In this document: positions 34,415 through 45,239 of the stretch, piece after piece
Layout: every line of letters begins with the position of its first letter
Position numbering within the stretch: the stretch's first letter is position 1
NCBI GenBank assembly: GCA_003255065.1
Contig: QAOA01008735.1
Location: forward strand, 769,144-833,143
DNA: 64,000 nucleotides
Source: Cercis canadensis
Lineage: Eukaryota > Streptophyta > Magnoliopsida > Fabales > Fabaceae
Direction: 5' to 3'
Made by a program: the position numbers and the translations under genes
Notes under the pieces: generated by a model
Database searches by the model: none
What the model was told of the DNA's origin: nothing
The model's input: only the letters and a program-made list of their open reading frames with translations

Positions 34415-36649
34415 TTTATGGTATTCAAACTTCAGTGTCAATATATGAAGAAACTCAGAGGTCCAAAAGATTCAAACTTGCGATTCGCCCAGAATTCTTT
34501 CCTCCAATAACTGTATATAAAAAACCGGTAGATTAAAAAAGTGCCCAAAAATATTAGTGCCTCGATGATTAAGGAAATATACTATCCCTTTAGGTGTGGT
34601 TCAAGTAAAAGTAACTACAACAGGACATTACATAATATAGCTCATAAACACAAATCTCGAGACTACAAGTTCCAAAATATCCAACATTAACCAATCCGCA
34701 ATTGAAAAGATTAGAAGAGCAAATGCAACTACAATTTCACAAAATTCTACCTCAGGAGGATAAACTAAAGACAATAGCAAATGATAAACGAACAATAACT
34801 CATGACAGAAACGAAGAACAGACCGAGAGAGAAAATGGCCTGGGATTTAGAGATAGAGACCTTCGAAAGTTGAACAGCTCTCAAACAGAAACAGCAAAGC
34901 TCCAAGAAGCATTTGAGTAGTGAAGCCAAAGGGGTGGAAATGGGGTTTGGCTTTGGACTTAGCAGCTCAGCTCTTCTTCCCTGTCCGCTCTATTGATAAT
35001 TAATTGAAAATCGTCCGCAAGAAAAATCTGTGAGGCGTGACTGTGAGCAACCAATTCTTGCTTTTTTCGTGGGAAGGGCGCGTGGGCTCCAAAGAAACAA
35101 CTAGGATACAAACCCCTATCGTCTCGTCGGCCAGGGTTTTTCAGCATTATTGTTTAATTTTAAGGTGAGTATTTTTAATTTTTTTTATATATTTTATAAA
35201 ATATTTAAAATATTTTTTAGTATTGCAGAGTTATTTTATTAATATAGTTATTCTTAATATTGTGTAATTATTTTATTTATATATATAATTATTTTTAATG
35301 TTTTATAATTATTATATTTATATATGTGATTATTATATTTAAAAATAAAAAAAGTAAACACATATAACACCAAAAAAAATTTAGATATTTTATATAGTAT
35401 GAACAAAATCAAATTAAAATTATTTTATGTTTAAAATTAAATAGTTATTTTTTAAAAATTTAAAACTAAACAATAATTTTATCAAAATAAATCAAAAATT
35501 TTAAGGTAAATGCTTGGTTTTCTAAGTGATTTATTTTTCTTAGTTATTAAAAATTTTTGCTTAAAAAAAAACTTAAAATAACATTTTTTAACGAAATTAT
35601 ATATTATAAATGCTCTCCATCAAAATCTAACTGGTAGTTAGATTTATTTTAAAACAAATATTCATATATACAAGAGTGGTTTATAATTTGTTACTGTATA
35701 CAATATATGATTTTCTTACAAGAAGTAATTTTTTTTAAAATGACAATAGTGGTAACTATTCCAAGTATTTACATATTAAATAAAATTTTGAAAAAGTTAT
35801 ATGCATATCTATGTAAAACAAATGTTTAGTAAAATGAGGTTTCTTAGATACTTTTAGTATTTATATAGTATGCCATATTACATAGAAATAACCAATAAAT
35901 GAATGACATGTGTACAAATTAATTATTTTTAAGTTTGTTTAAAAAATTAAATAAATTATATTTTATATATAATAAAATATGAAAATTATGTATGCTTGCC
36001 ACGTCAGTGTAGTATGGCATACTTACGTAGTATCATAGAATTCCCGTTAGTAAAAACTTAATAACTTTTCTGTAAAAAAAAAAAAAAAAGATTAGAAAAA
36101 CACCAGTCTCAATAAAACAAAAAACAAAATAAATCACACTCTAGCATATCCGATGATGGTGGACTCACTTACTTTACCATATATTAGAATTAATGAATTG
36201 CTATGTCACAAACTCACAATGTCCCCATCAAATTTAAACTCTAAAAGCATTAGAATTTCAAGACATCATAGCATGTTTCGCAAGGAGAGAAAACAAAATG
36301 CCAAAAACCGCAGGAAAATTAACAAGTGGTAATAGTAAAACGAAAACGACTTAAAGTTTTCTAGATAGCCAATCTGGTATTCTCTTTTTCTTGTTTCCAT
36401 CTTGACATCTTTACTATTACATACCAATCGTAAAGCGCGATATTGGTTTCATTTGGATTAAGCTTGTTCACTTATCAAGCTTATGGGAAAAAAAAAACTT
36501 GCGTAAGGTGCTATAAGAATTGGTAAGAGGAGTCCACAGCGAAGAACATAAAATTAACTTTCATCACTAAGCGAAGCAAATAACATGAGATTCAGAAGAA
36601 GCACAAGCACCTTCACGATGAATCATTGAGAGGTCCAAGTCCAACTTTG
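34415..36649. other. FTSZ2 upstream region and AT-rich intergenic DNA
   Basis: The first 700 bases hold the FTSZ2 5' untranslated region and promoter (minus strand); a 5' UTR intron is possible. From about 35150 to 36100 the DNA is very AT-rich. A short inverted motif, TAGTATGCCATATT (about 35868-35881) and TAGTATGGCATACT (about 36009-36022), suggests a decayed repeat without definable ends. Confidence 0.4.
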
Positions 36650-36820
36650 TTAGCCAAGAGAGGGATCGATGTAGTAATCTCCTTCTTCATATCGAGTGCT
36701 TCGCTTTGTGTATGCACTGCTTCCAATTGAGATTACCAGAGGTAGCAGACCTATCAAAATCAGAGGGACAGAATACTCCTTCTTCGTTTTGAAGCCATGG
36801 ATGCAAACACACACAAAGCG
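36650..36820 (-). other. Small open frame with a membrane span, no ATG
   Basis: A 56-codon open frame on the minus strand reads GFKTKKEYSVPLILIGLLPL, then VISIGSSAYTKRSTRYEEGD and YYIDPSLG before a stop. It has a good hydrophobic span followed by a basic-acidic tail, and looks protein-like. There is no in-frame ATG; an ATG overlaps the start of this segment (CCATGGCTTC) one frame away, and that frame stops after a dozen codons. One extra G there would give a Met-Gly-Phe start. Possibilities are a frameshifted gene, a sequencing error, a spliced upstream exon I missed, or chance. It sits head-to-head with ISCA1 about 440 bases away. Confidence 0.3.
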
Positions 36821-37261
36821 TCACAGAAACAGAAAGGGGAGTTTTCAAGAGCCTGAGAATGAGAATGGTAGGAGAATCTGTCGCAGTGAGACCATGTATA
36901 TTTTAATTTTTATTAGTATTTTATTGTCATAAACTTTTTGAGAAAAAAAAAAAAGAAAAAAAGAAGCGGGTAGTTCGTTAAACTGTACACAGACAGGGCT
37001 TTTTTCTGCTGCTGATAATCTCACCGGCAATTGTGGTAATTTCGGCTCACTGGCCGTTCTGATTAGGCCACATAAGCATCTGGGTTTCTTCCAGAATTTT
37101 CTAAGAGCCTAAATAGTTGGAGCATAGCGTGGTGGCCACGGACCTACCAGTGGGATTAAATTACTGGGGCATCTTTCCGTTACTGAAATGACGAAACTAT
37201 CCTTATAGGTATAAAATAGTTTTGACGGTGCATACTCCAGCAATTTCGTAATTAACGATCA

Positions 37262-39847
37262 ATGGCTTCCAAGGCGATGGCCATGGCAGCGGAGAAGATA
37301 GGAAGGGCGGCACGACGCCAAGCCGTGACGTTAACCGACGCCGCTGCCTCACGAATAAGGCACTTGCTACAGCAGCGTCAGAGGCCGTACTTGAAACTTG
37401 GGGTCAAGGCCCGCGGCTGTAATGGCTTATCGTACACCCTAAATTACGCAGGTTTGTCTCATTCTTTCCAATTATCTAGGCTTTCCTCGATCTGATTCCC
37501 TTTTATTAGTTTTTGGACGCATATTGGCTTGTTGGTTTTCAGTGAAATAGGGAAAATGATTTCCGGATGACATGTTTATCTTGTGAGAAATTTGAAGTTT
37601 TGTTTTTACGGCTAGGATTAGAAGGAAAACATTAATTCTCCTTAATGCCTTGATTTGGCTTAATAATCAGTAAGAAAGCCTCACTGGCTTTCATTCCATT
37701 GCATGGTATTATGGAAAATGAAGCCTAGGTAAACAATAGTTTTTGTGATCTTGAAGAAGGACCATAATAAGATGCTCTTTGATGTCAGGCATGATCGTTT
37801 TGTTTGAGTTCGACCATATCAAACTAGTGAAATTCTAGAGATGGTCTTAATCCTGTGACATGTCTTTATTATCTTATGAAACTAGATGAGTTGGTGAGTT
37901 TGATTTTGTTGATCTTGTCGCCAAATTGGTTAGGTGGTTGTTTTCTGCCATTTTTTCCCCCTTTCTGTCTTTTCTTTTATTGTCTTTCTAGCAGTTATTA
38001 TGTCTCCGTCTTCTGAAGGTCAATGCCTCTTTGAGTAGCCATATGCGTTTAACATTTCATATTGGCTTAGTTATGAGGCAAACATCAATAGCTCGTTATT
38101 GGTTTTCTCAGGCCTTTTTAAAAGGGCTATGTGGTGCTATTGCCATGGTTCCTCCAAGAAGCCTTAGACATATTTGCTAGTTATTTTTCATAACAACTGA
38201 AGACTACCTCTTGACTTGTTTACTCCCTCCTGTTTGAAGTGGCATGTGTTATTGTGGTGGTTCAGCAAACAGATCCAGTCTTTTAAATGTTGAATGTGAG
38301 AAGCTGCATTCATTGTGTCCCCTTTTCCATATTTCTTCAGATATTATTGTTTCTTATTCTTTTTGTTGCTTGGTTGACTATATGTATTGCATTGAAGCAC
38401 ATACTGAAAGTAATCTACAAGTTTTATACTAGCTAAGAATTTTGGGATATGGAAGAAGGTAAAATTGCTAGAAAAACTGGAATGTGCAAAACAGATGAGG
38501 AAATAAATTGCACTTTGAAGTTTGTATGTGTTGAAGTTACACAAGTAATAAAACAATTAATTGGCTTTCCAGTAGTACTGCTTCATACCTTAACAGGGTA
38601 AATAACATTATAAAAAAATTTAAGCATGTTGGACATTTGCCATTTCTCATACAGATTTATGTCTTTCAATTATGGTGAGCTGGAGATAGATGCATTATGA
38701 CATAACAGTCAGTGATCCATTTTACATTTCCTGCTGCTTCGACAGATGAGAAAGGGAAATTTGATGAGTTGGTTGAGGATAAGGGCGTTAATATATTGAT
38801 TGATCCAAAGGCACTTATGCATGTCATTGGCACTAAGATGGATTTTGTTGATGACAAACTCAGGTAAACTATTTATAATGATTATTTCTTCCAATTCTTC
38901 ATCCTTATGAACTCCTCATACACAATTGTGCATATTGGGAAATGGACATCTTAGAATTATTTTGCCTTCAAAACTACTCCATGTTGACCAAAATAAGTTA
39001 CTAATTTTCTTCTAACAAATTTTAATAAATTATATCCGGTCACTTGGTTGCGTTTGGTTGGAGGAATCTGTCCATCTGCTGAGTTCCCTCTTCCACCTAT
39101 TTCTTGCAGGATTGTTTGAAATTGGAAAACTATCATATTTTCTAAACTATGTCTGATTATGAGGTGAATTTAGAAGGCAAAGCTCACTATTATTGCAATC
39201 ATGAGTCAATAGAGATATTGCCAGACCTCTACTTCCACTTAATGTTCAATTCTCATCATACTCTATTTTTGCCACATTTCCTTCCCTTCCAGGCTCAAGT
39301 TGCATCTCCATTAATCTGCAGCATTTTTTAACTAGAATTCTATAACTGTTTTGCCAATATACAGGCAAGCTTCATGCTTCCACCGGCCCCGGGGGAGGGG
39401 GGTTTTCGTGCACAACATTGGGCATTAACTAGCCAGCGATATTTAGCTATTTAAACCCCCCCCCCCCCCCCNCCCCCCCCCCCCCCCCCAATCTCTCCTT
39501 TTCCCTGAACATGCATTAATTTATAGTTTTTGAGGATAGACAGTGGTTTATAATCTCAGATTTCATCTGCAATGCTAAAAAAGGATTTTGATGAGATGTG
39601 ACATGAATATTTGTGTACCTTACTCATTGTGCTTTATCTTGTTACTTGCTTAAACCCCCATCCCCTTATGCATGTAACACAATAACCGCTTCTTTTATGG
39701 TGCCCCTGTTCTAAATTTTTACTTTTTCCTTCTGTTGTCAGCTCCGAGTTCATTTTCATTAATCCAAATTCTAAAGGCCAGTGTGGTTGTGGTGAATCTT
39801 TCATGACAATGACCGGTACTGGATCTTCGAAGCCAAGGAGTGGTTAA
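37262..39847 (+). CDS. ISCA1: Mitochondrial iron-sulfur assembly protein IscA-like 1
   Basis: This second A-type Fe-S carrier is the ISCA1 partner in mitochondrial 4Fe-4S cluster maturation. Three exons join in frame: 37262-37451, 38746-38863 and 39742-39847, giving 137 residues. The first 20 residues ([20 protein letters not shown]) form a short basic, Ala-rich presequence. The Fe-S ligands are intact: Cys53 in ARGCNGLSY, and Cys117 and Cys119 in GQCGCGESF. The core [16 protein letters not shown] and [11 protein letters not shown] are typical of ISCA1, not ISCA2. Intron 2 contains a poly-C tract with an embedded N. In Arabidopsis an ISCA1-like gene (recalled AT2G36260) lies between FTSZ2-1 and ABI5, matching the order here. 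Confidence 0.94.
39456..39489. repeat. Poly-C homopolymer with embedded N
   Basis: About 34 consecutive C, broken only by N at 39472, inside intron 2 of ISCA1. Just upstream (about 39384-39404) is a G-rich stretch containing GGGGGAGGGGGG. Such long C/G tracts are rare in AT-rich plant introns and are prone to sequencing error; true length is unknown. Confidence 0.8.
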
Positions 39848-41730
39848 AATTGAAATTCATCTCCGGGTGGATCCAAACTTATAGCACTGTTCTTTCATGA
39901 TTTATTTAGTCAATATACAAGTAATTGATCTCTATAGTTTTGCCTGCGAGAATGGCGGACAGTGAAAGCTTAGGCACTCAGAGCAGAAGGATACTGACAT
40001 GGTTTCAGTCAACAGAATTCTTTAAAGCTGCTGCTAATAAGGCTTGGACACCAACTTGTGCTATCATATCATTTGTTCATATGATTCTCTGATAACCAAT
40101 GTAAAAGTTTTTGTATTATGCAACATTGTATATTCTGTAGGTTGAGAAGATCTGTGAAATGATTCTTTTTCGAGTTTGTGTTTATCGTGACTGTTAGCGG
40201 ATTTAGTGTTACCACATCTTTTCAATAAAGGATGCTAATATGGCTTCAAATGACATGCTGCAGTCATATTAGTATTGTCTGTCATGTTGATGATAAATCT
40301 TCCTACTAAGATTCACACTGGTTGTGTTGGGATGAAAATTGTGTTATTGTAGTACTTATGACATAGGATACATATGAATTATGTATAGCAATAATCTCAA
40401 TGCTGGCAATTAGAGTTGCTCTTCTCCCAGTGGCCTGCAAATATTATCCCTTGCTTGAATCCCAGACTACGTGCATGCCACTAACCTTAACAATAAGGCG
40501 CGAGGTTCTATTAGAGCGGCACAAAGTTCCTGTATTTCACAGTTAAAGTGATGATGACCTTCAATTGCACTATATTTGCGTTGTTGCTTTCTTAGTTACC
40601 TCATTTTCACCTAAAGAAATGAACTTTGCTGCCTCAACTAGGACAAACTAGCATAATAATCATGGTAAATGTTGTTAGATATTTGGTGACTTGTCAACTG
40701 TTCTTCTCGCTGGACCTTCACACAATTGGTATCATATTGTCAAAACTCAAAACTAAACCAAGCCGAGGGGACTTCTACGAAGAGTCTTGAGGGAGGGACG
40801 CCCAATAATAATGTGCCTATTTGTTGCCCCTCACCCCACCCCTAGTATCTGTATTGTGGTGGTTGCTGCTGCTGCTGATGCTAAACGCTGACTACTGCTT
40901 AGTTCTGAGGGGAGTGGGTCATTTGTCACGTGCAAACGACTTTGCACACGAGTTTGAAAACCCACTCCTTTTACCCTCTTCTAGTTCTACAAACCGAAGT
41001 CTCTGTGCTCCGGACTCAGAGATAGGCCCTCTTCCTTGATTCGCAGCTCAAGTATTCCCCTTTTCTTCTTTAATAATTCGTCGAATCAAATTCCATATCG
41101 CGAAGGTGACCCTCTCAAAGCTTCCACTGCTTGTCTCTCTTAGTTTGTTTTATTCGAGCTTTGGCTGTTCGGGTGATTGGTCTCAGCTTTCTCTTCCAGA
41201 GATGATCGTTTTGTTCTCCTGGTTAGCCGTTTTTTTTTAGAGTTATAATTGATCTTTCTGTTCGGTGTTTGCGTATAACCGAGTATTTTGTCTCATTTAC
41301 CGATTAAAGAATATGCTTGTCGCTAACCTCTTGGAATATTAGAAAACGTTCTCTATAGTAGCAATCATCGCAATTTGTTCTATTCTGGTATTTGGCACCT
41401 CCTTCCCTTTTAGTTTGGTTTTGTTCTTTTTCGAGCTCATGCCTTCTGGAAAAATTGCAAATTGTTTACTCTTCTTAGACACCCATGTAAATCTTGCTAT
41501 CACTATACTTCTTTCCCATTTTATGGACCTATAATTGATTAATTGCACTGTGATGTTCTGAACTTTTTTAGGTTTTAGCTGTTGTTTTTCGCCTTTTAAT
41601 CTGTATTCATACGGCGTGTAATTTATGAAATCTTAACATATTGGACCGGTTCTGATAAATTGGACTCTTTTTATTTGGTTCTAGAGACAATTGCTGCTCT
41701 GCTTCAATCTTGTTCGTTCTTTGATTTACT
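39848..41730. other. ISCA1 3' region and F-box gene 5' region
   Basis: The first several hundred bases probably include the ISCA1 3' untranslated region. From about 40900 onward the sequence looks like the leader of the F-box gene, with a plausible 5' UTR intron (donor near CTCAA/GTATTC at 41054, acceptor near TTTTTTAG at 41571). No other gene seen. Confidence 0.4.
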
Positions 41731-42990
41731 ATGGAGCACCTTCCAGTTGAAGTGATCGGGAATATATTATCCCATCTTGGATCTGCTCGGGATGTTGTGA
41801 TTGCATCAGCAACTTGCAAAAAATGGAGAGAAGCTTGGCGCAATCACCTTCACACTCTTTCATTCAATTCCAGTGACTGGCCCATCTATCATGAATTAAC
41901 CCCTAGTAGATTGGAAATACTAATCACTCAAACAATTTTTCAAACCAGAGCACTGCAGTGCTTAACGATTTTCATGGATGATGTTGATGAGTTTTCTGCT
42001 GCCCCAGTCATTGCTTGGCTTATGTATACTAGAGATTCCTTGCGTCAATTGCGTTATAATGTACGGACAACCCCAAATTTCAATATCATTGAAAAATGCG
42101 GCAGGCAGAAACTGGAAGTGTTGGCATTGGCTCATAATTCTATTACAGGTGTTGAGCCCAGTTATCAGAAATTTCCTTGCTTAAAGTCACTTTCACTGAG
42201 TTATGTTATCATCTCAGCATTGGATCTGAGCCTTCTACTTACTGCTTGTCCTAAACTTGAAACCTTGTCCATTGTTAATCCGGAGATTGCCATGTCCGAT
42301 TCTCAGGTTTCCATGGAGCTCAGCAGCTCTTCCTTGAAGGATTTCTATGTTGAATCATTTGGTTTGGACAAATTTATATTAGAGGCAGACTCACTTGAGA
42401 ACCTCCATCTGAAAGATTGCACCTTCGAAGTTTTTGAATTAGTTGGCAAGGGAACCTTGACAGTTCTGAAGATTGATGATGTGAGTGTCATCCATCTTGA
42501 TATTGGTGAGAATACAGAGAATCTTGAGATTGTAGATGTCAGTAACTTCACAATTATGTGGCCAAAATTTTATCATATGATCTCAAAAGCATCAAAGTTA
42601 TATAGGCTTCGGCTGTGGGGTGTTGTATTTGATGATGAGGATGAGGTTGTGGATTTAGAGACAATTTCTGTTTGTTTTCCTCAATTGACGCACCTGTCCT
42701 TAAGTTATGATTTGAGAGATGGAGTCCTTCATTATGGCTTGCAGGGTTTATCTCTTTTGGTGAACGTGGTTGTGTTAGAACTTGGATGGACTACAATCAA
42801 TGATCTCTTCTCAGTATGGGTAGCTGGACTTTTGGAAAGATGCCCCAATTTGAAAAAATTGGTTATTTATGGGGTTGTTTCGGAGGTCAAAAGCCATGAA
42901 GAGTGTCAAATTTTTGCTAAATTTACTGAATTTATTCTTCAACTTGGAAGAAAATATATGCATGTAAAGGTTGAGTTTGAATATGAGTAA
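41731..42990 (+). CDS. F-box/LRR protein, At1g67190 type
   Basis: This looks like a substrate-receptor subunit of an SCF ubiquitin ligase. One exon of 419 residues. The F-box is at the N-terminus (MEHLPVEVIGNILSHLGSAR, then DVVIASATCKKWREAW), which would bind an ASK/SKP1 adaptor. The remainder is a series of irregular leucine-rich repeats (for example LEVLALAHNSITGVEPSYQK, FPCLKSLSLSYV, LTHLSLSYDL, CPNLKKLVIYGVV), ending HVKVEFEYE. The overall sequence resembles the Arabidopsis F-box/LRR protein I recall as At1g67190; its targets are not established to my knowledge. The single coding exon with an upstream non-coding intron is typical of this group. Confidence 0.88.
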   Translation: MEHLPVEVIGNILSHLGSARDVVIASATCKKWREAWRNHLHTLSFNSSDWPIYHELTPSRLEILITQTIFQTRALQCLTIFMDDVDEFSAAPVIAWLMYTRDSLRQLRYNVRTTPNFNIIEKCGRQKLEVLALAHNSITGVEPSYQKFPCLKSLSLSYVIISALDLSLLLTACPKLETLSIVNPEIAMSDSQVSMELSSSSLKDFYVESFGLDKFILEADSLENLHLKDCTFEVFELVGKGTLTVLKIDDVSVIHLDIGENTENLEIVDVSNFTIMWPKFYHMISKASKLYRLRLWGVVFDDEDEVVDLETISVCFPQLTHLSLSYDLRDGVLHYGLQGLSLLVNVVVLELGWTTINDLFSVWVAGLLERCPNLKKLVIYGVVSEVKSHEECQIFAKFTEFILQLGRKYMHVKVEFEYE

Positions 42991-44481
42991 TGACTTTTGT
43001 GCAAATCATTCGTGCTTGTTGAAGTCTTGGCTTAATATAATTCTGCAAGAAGGTACTTCTATATCCCATGAGTTTCCTTACTCCATAATGTCCATTTCCA
43101 TAAGTGTGAAGAACAAGAGTCCATCAATTGTAAAGTTACGGATTCAGTTCGTAAAAGATCATTTTAGTTTCTATTTCTTTATATTTATGCACTTGGATCT
43201 TAAACTTGGATCATACCATCACGCCCCTTTTTTCTCTTCTTTTTCTGTTTTTCTTTTATTTATTTTTCCTTTTTGTGAGGCAGGGGGGCATGAGAGTTAT
43301 TATGAAGGGAAGTTTTTCTTCTCGTTTACTGGCTCACTGTTCTAGTCATCCTAAATTTGGTAATTTATTTGCTTGCAATTTTCTTGCATTCTGCATCTTT
43401 TGTTTCTTTTTGGATGCCTTCTTCATAGTATGACAGGAGATTATAATATCCTGGTCCACATTCTTTCCCTGCTGAATATGGCAGTTTCAGTTTTTAGTAT
43501 ATAAGCCTCTATTCTCACTTTCTCAGTAAGTCGGTATTAAGTGATTGAAAGGCTCTTTATTTGATGAGTCTCGATATCTAGACAGATATTGGCCATTGAC
43601 CTCATACCCAACAAAGAAAGTTAACTGATGATGTTACTAAACAATGGGTATTCGTTTGAAATTCTTGGAAATATATGCTTTTGTCTTACTAACTGCTTTT
43701 GTGTCTGCTTCTTCCATGTATATATATGCATTATCTCCCATCTGGGGATTTGGGAGTTCTTTAGGGATAGAATGTAGACACTCAGAAATCTTTGCATCTA
43801 TCACTAGAATGTTTATAATTAATTTGTAGAGTGCATGTTAATAATTAATTTGCTTCTGCATGTTTAACTTATCTGAAGTATGAATCAAGTTGTGTGAGTT
43901 ATGTTGAAGGTAGTGATAGATGTAGGTGTTTCAAAAATACTTTTCTCCCTTCAGAGACTTGCTCATTTACACGTTCAATCCACCTTCCCCAAGTTAATAC
44001 AGTGGTAAGGGTTAAAAGAACCATACTAATATTATACGTTTTGCTTGTGGATAAAGTGGTAGACTCCCTTATCATCAAGGGAAAGTCATTGAACTCAAGT
44101 TTAGTATGGGAGTTTGGAGGAGAAAGGTTACCCCTACTGTATCTATAACAAGATTGAAAGAAAGCGAAACTAGAGTTTCCTGTAGGAATTAAGATCACAA
44201 TAAAATAAATTTAATGTTCTGGAATTTGTTCAAGTTGAATTTTTTTTTTTTTTTCTTCTGATGCATTAGTTAAAAGTCAAGCCTGTTAGAGTGTAGGATC
44301 TAATATTCATGTCTTAGTTCATTTCTTTATATCAGAGGCCAGATACAAATGTATTGGACTTCGATATAAGTTTATGTATACATAGATAGTGTATGCTTTA
44401 TGGTGGGGTTACTTGAGGTTTTAGATTTTTATAAAGCTTCTCCTTTTACAGCTTCAGTCTGGTTGGGCCTTTGCAACTTCA
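42991..44481. other. F-box gene 3' region and intergenic DNA
   Basis: No convincing gene. A sequence near 44050-44110 has a weak tRNA-like A-box (GATAAAGTGGTAGAC) that might mark a decayed SINE. A T/C-rich tract occurs near 44239-44258. Confidence 0.4.
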
Positions 44482-44490
44482 TTATTTCTT

Positions 44491-44748
44491 GAGTAAATCT
44501 ATATTTATATCTTTGAAAGATTTAAGATTTAACAAAATAGTCATTAAAAGAACACTAATTACAAAATAGTTCTCAAAAGAATTGATAAGCGTAATAAAAT
44601 AATCCAATATTTGTTAAATTTTGAATCTTTCAATGATTATTTTATTACGCATATCAATTCTTTTAATGACTATTTTATAGTTAGTATTCTTTTCAATACT
44701 ATTTTGTTAAATCTTAAATCTTTCAAAGACACAAATATAAGTTTACTC
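44491..44748. mobile_element. Palindromic MITE with perfect 9-bp target duplication
   Basis: The whole 258-base segment is close to one long palindrome. The left end GAGTAAATCTATATTTATAT is answered by ATATAAGTTTACTC at the right, and inner blocks such as AAGATTTAACAAAATAG / CTATTTTGTTAAATCTT match inverted. The flanks are identical: TTATTTCTT at 44482-44490 and at 44749-44757. A 9-base duplication suggests mobilisation by a Mutator-type transposase. The symmetry and intact duplication imply a fairly recent insertion. Confidence 0.9.
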
Positions 44749-44874
44749 TTATTTCTTTTAGCTTTTCTTGAGTGGCCGTAACTGTGTTTTTATCCTGTGA
44801 TTTTACTGGGTATTGATTGCCTAATTGCTGTCTCCATGATCCTAAAACATGAAATCATAGGAAAGATTGGTGTC

Positions 44875-45237
44875 TCACACTTCCGAGAATTCACCACTTT
44901 GATCATCGCTATGACATCTATTTCTCTCTCTCTCTTTCTTCCTTTTATTGCTGCCACTACCAACAGTTGAAGTTGGGCGTTGCCACTTTCTAGATGCTCT
45001 GTATTGCTTCCTCCTGAATGAGACACTAAAGAGCAGAATTATGAGCCTATAAATGAGGCAGATGATAAGACCTAGGAAATGATGATAATAATTGGATGTA
45101 CCACTCCCACTATCATGCGTAATAACAAAGGTTTTGTTCATCTCCCTAAGATCATCGTGGTGCTGTCGGAAGTGAAATAAGTAGCACGTTGAGTATCCAT
45201 GTTGAGCTTGAGCGTACAAGACATGTTCCACAGACAA
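44875..45237 (-). CDS. Hypothetical small protein with one membrane span
   Basis: An open frame of 120 codons. Features: a hydrophobic segment (HHFLGLIICLIYRLIILLFS, about residues 52-71) followed by a strongly basic tail (SFRRKQYRASRKWQRP, KRKKERERNR). I do not recognise a family. A possible upstream exon (ATGACCCATGAATATG before a GTAAGA donor, near 45295-45315) would suit a two-exon gene, but I could not find a convincing acceptor. It could equally be chance or a decayed gene. Confidence 0.22.
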   Translation of the reverse strand: MSVEHVLYAQAQHGYSTCYLFHFRQHHDDLREMNKTFVITHDSGSGTSNYYHHFLGLIICLIYRLIILLFSVSFRRKQYRASRKWQRPTSTVGSGSNKRKKERERNRCHSDDQSGEFSEV

Positions 45238-45239
45238 TA

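Noticed and set aside
36696-37030. Short frames on both strands ahead of ISCA1
   Set aside because: No domain and overlapping the better-looking small membrane frame on the minus strand.
44050-44110. Possible SINE with A-box GATAAAGTGGTAGAC
   Set aside because: No convincing B-box at the right spacing and no tail, so a SINE cannot be supported.
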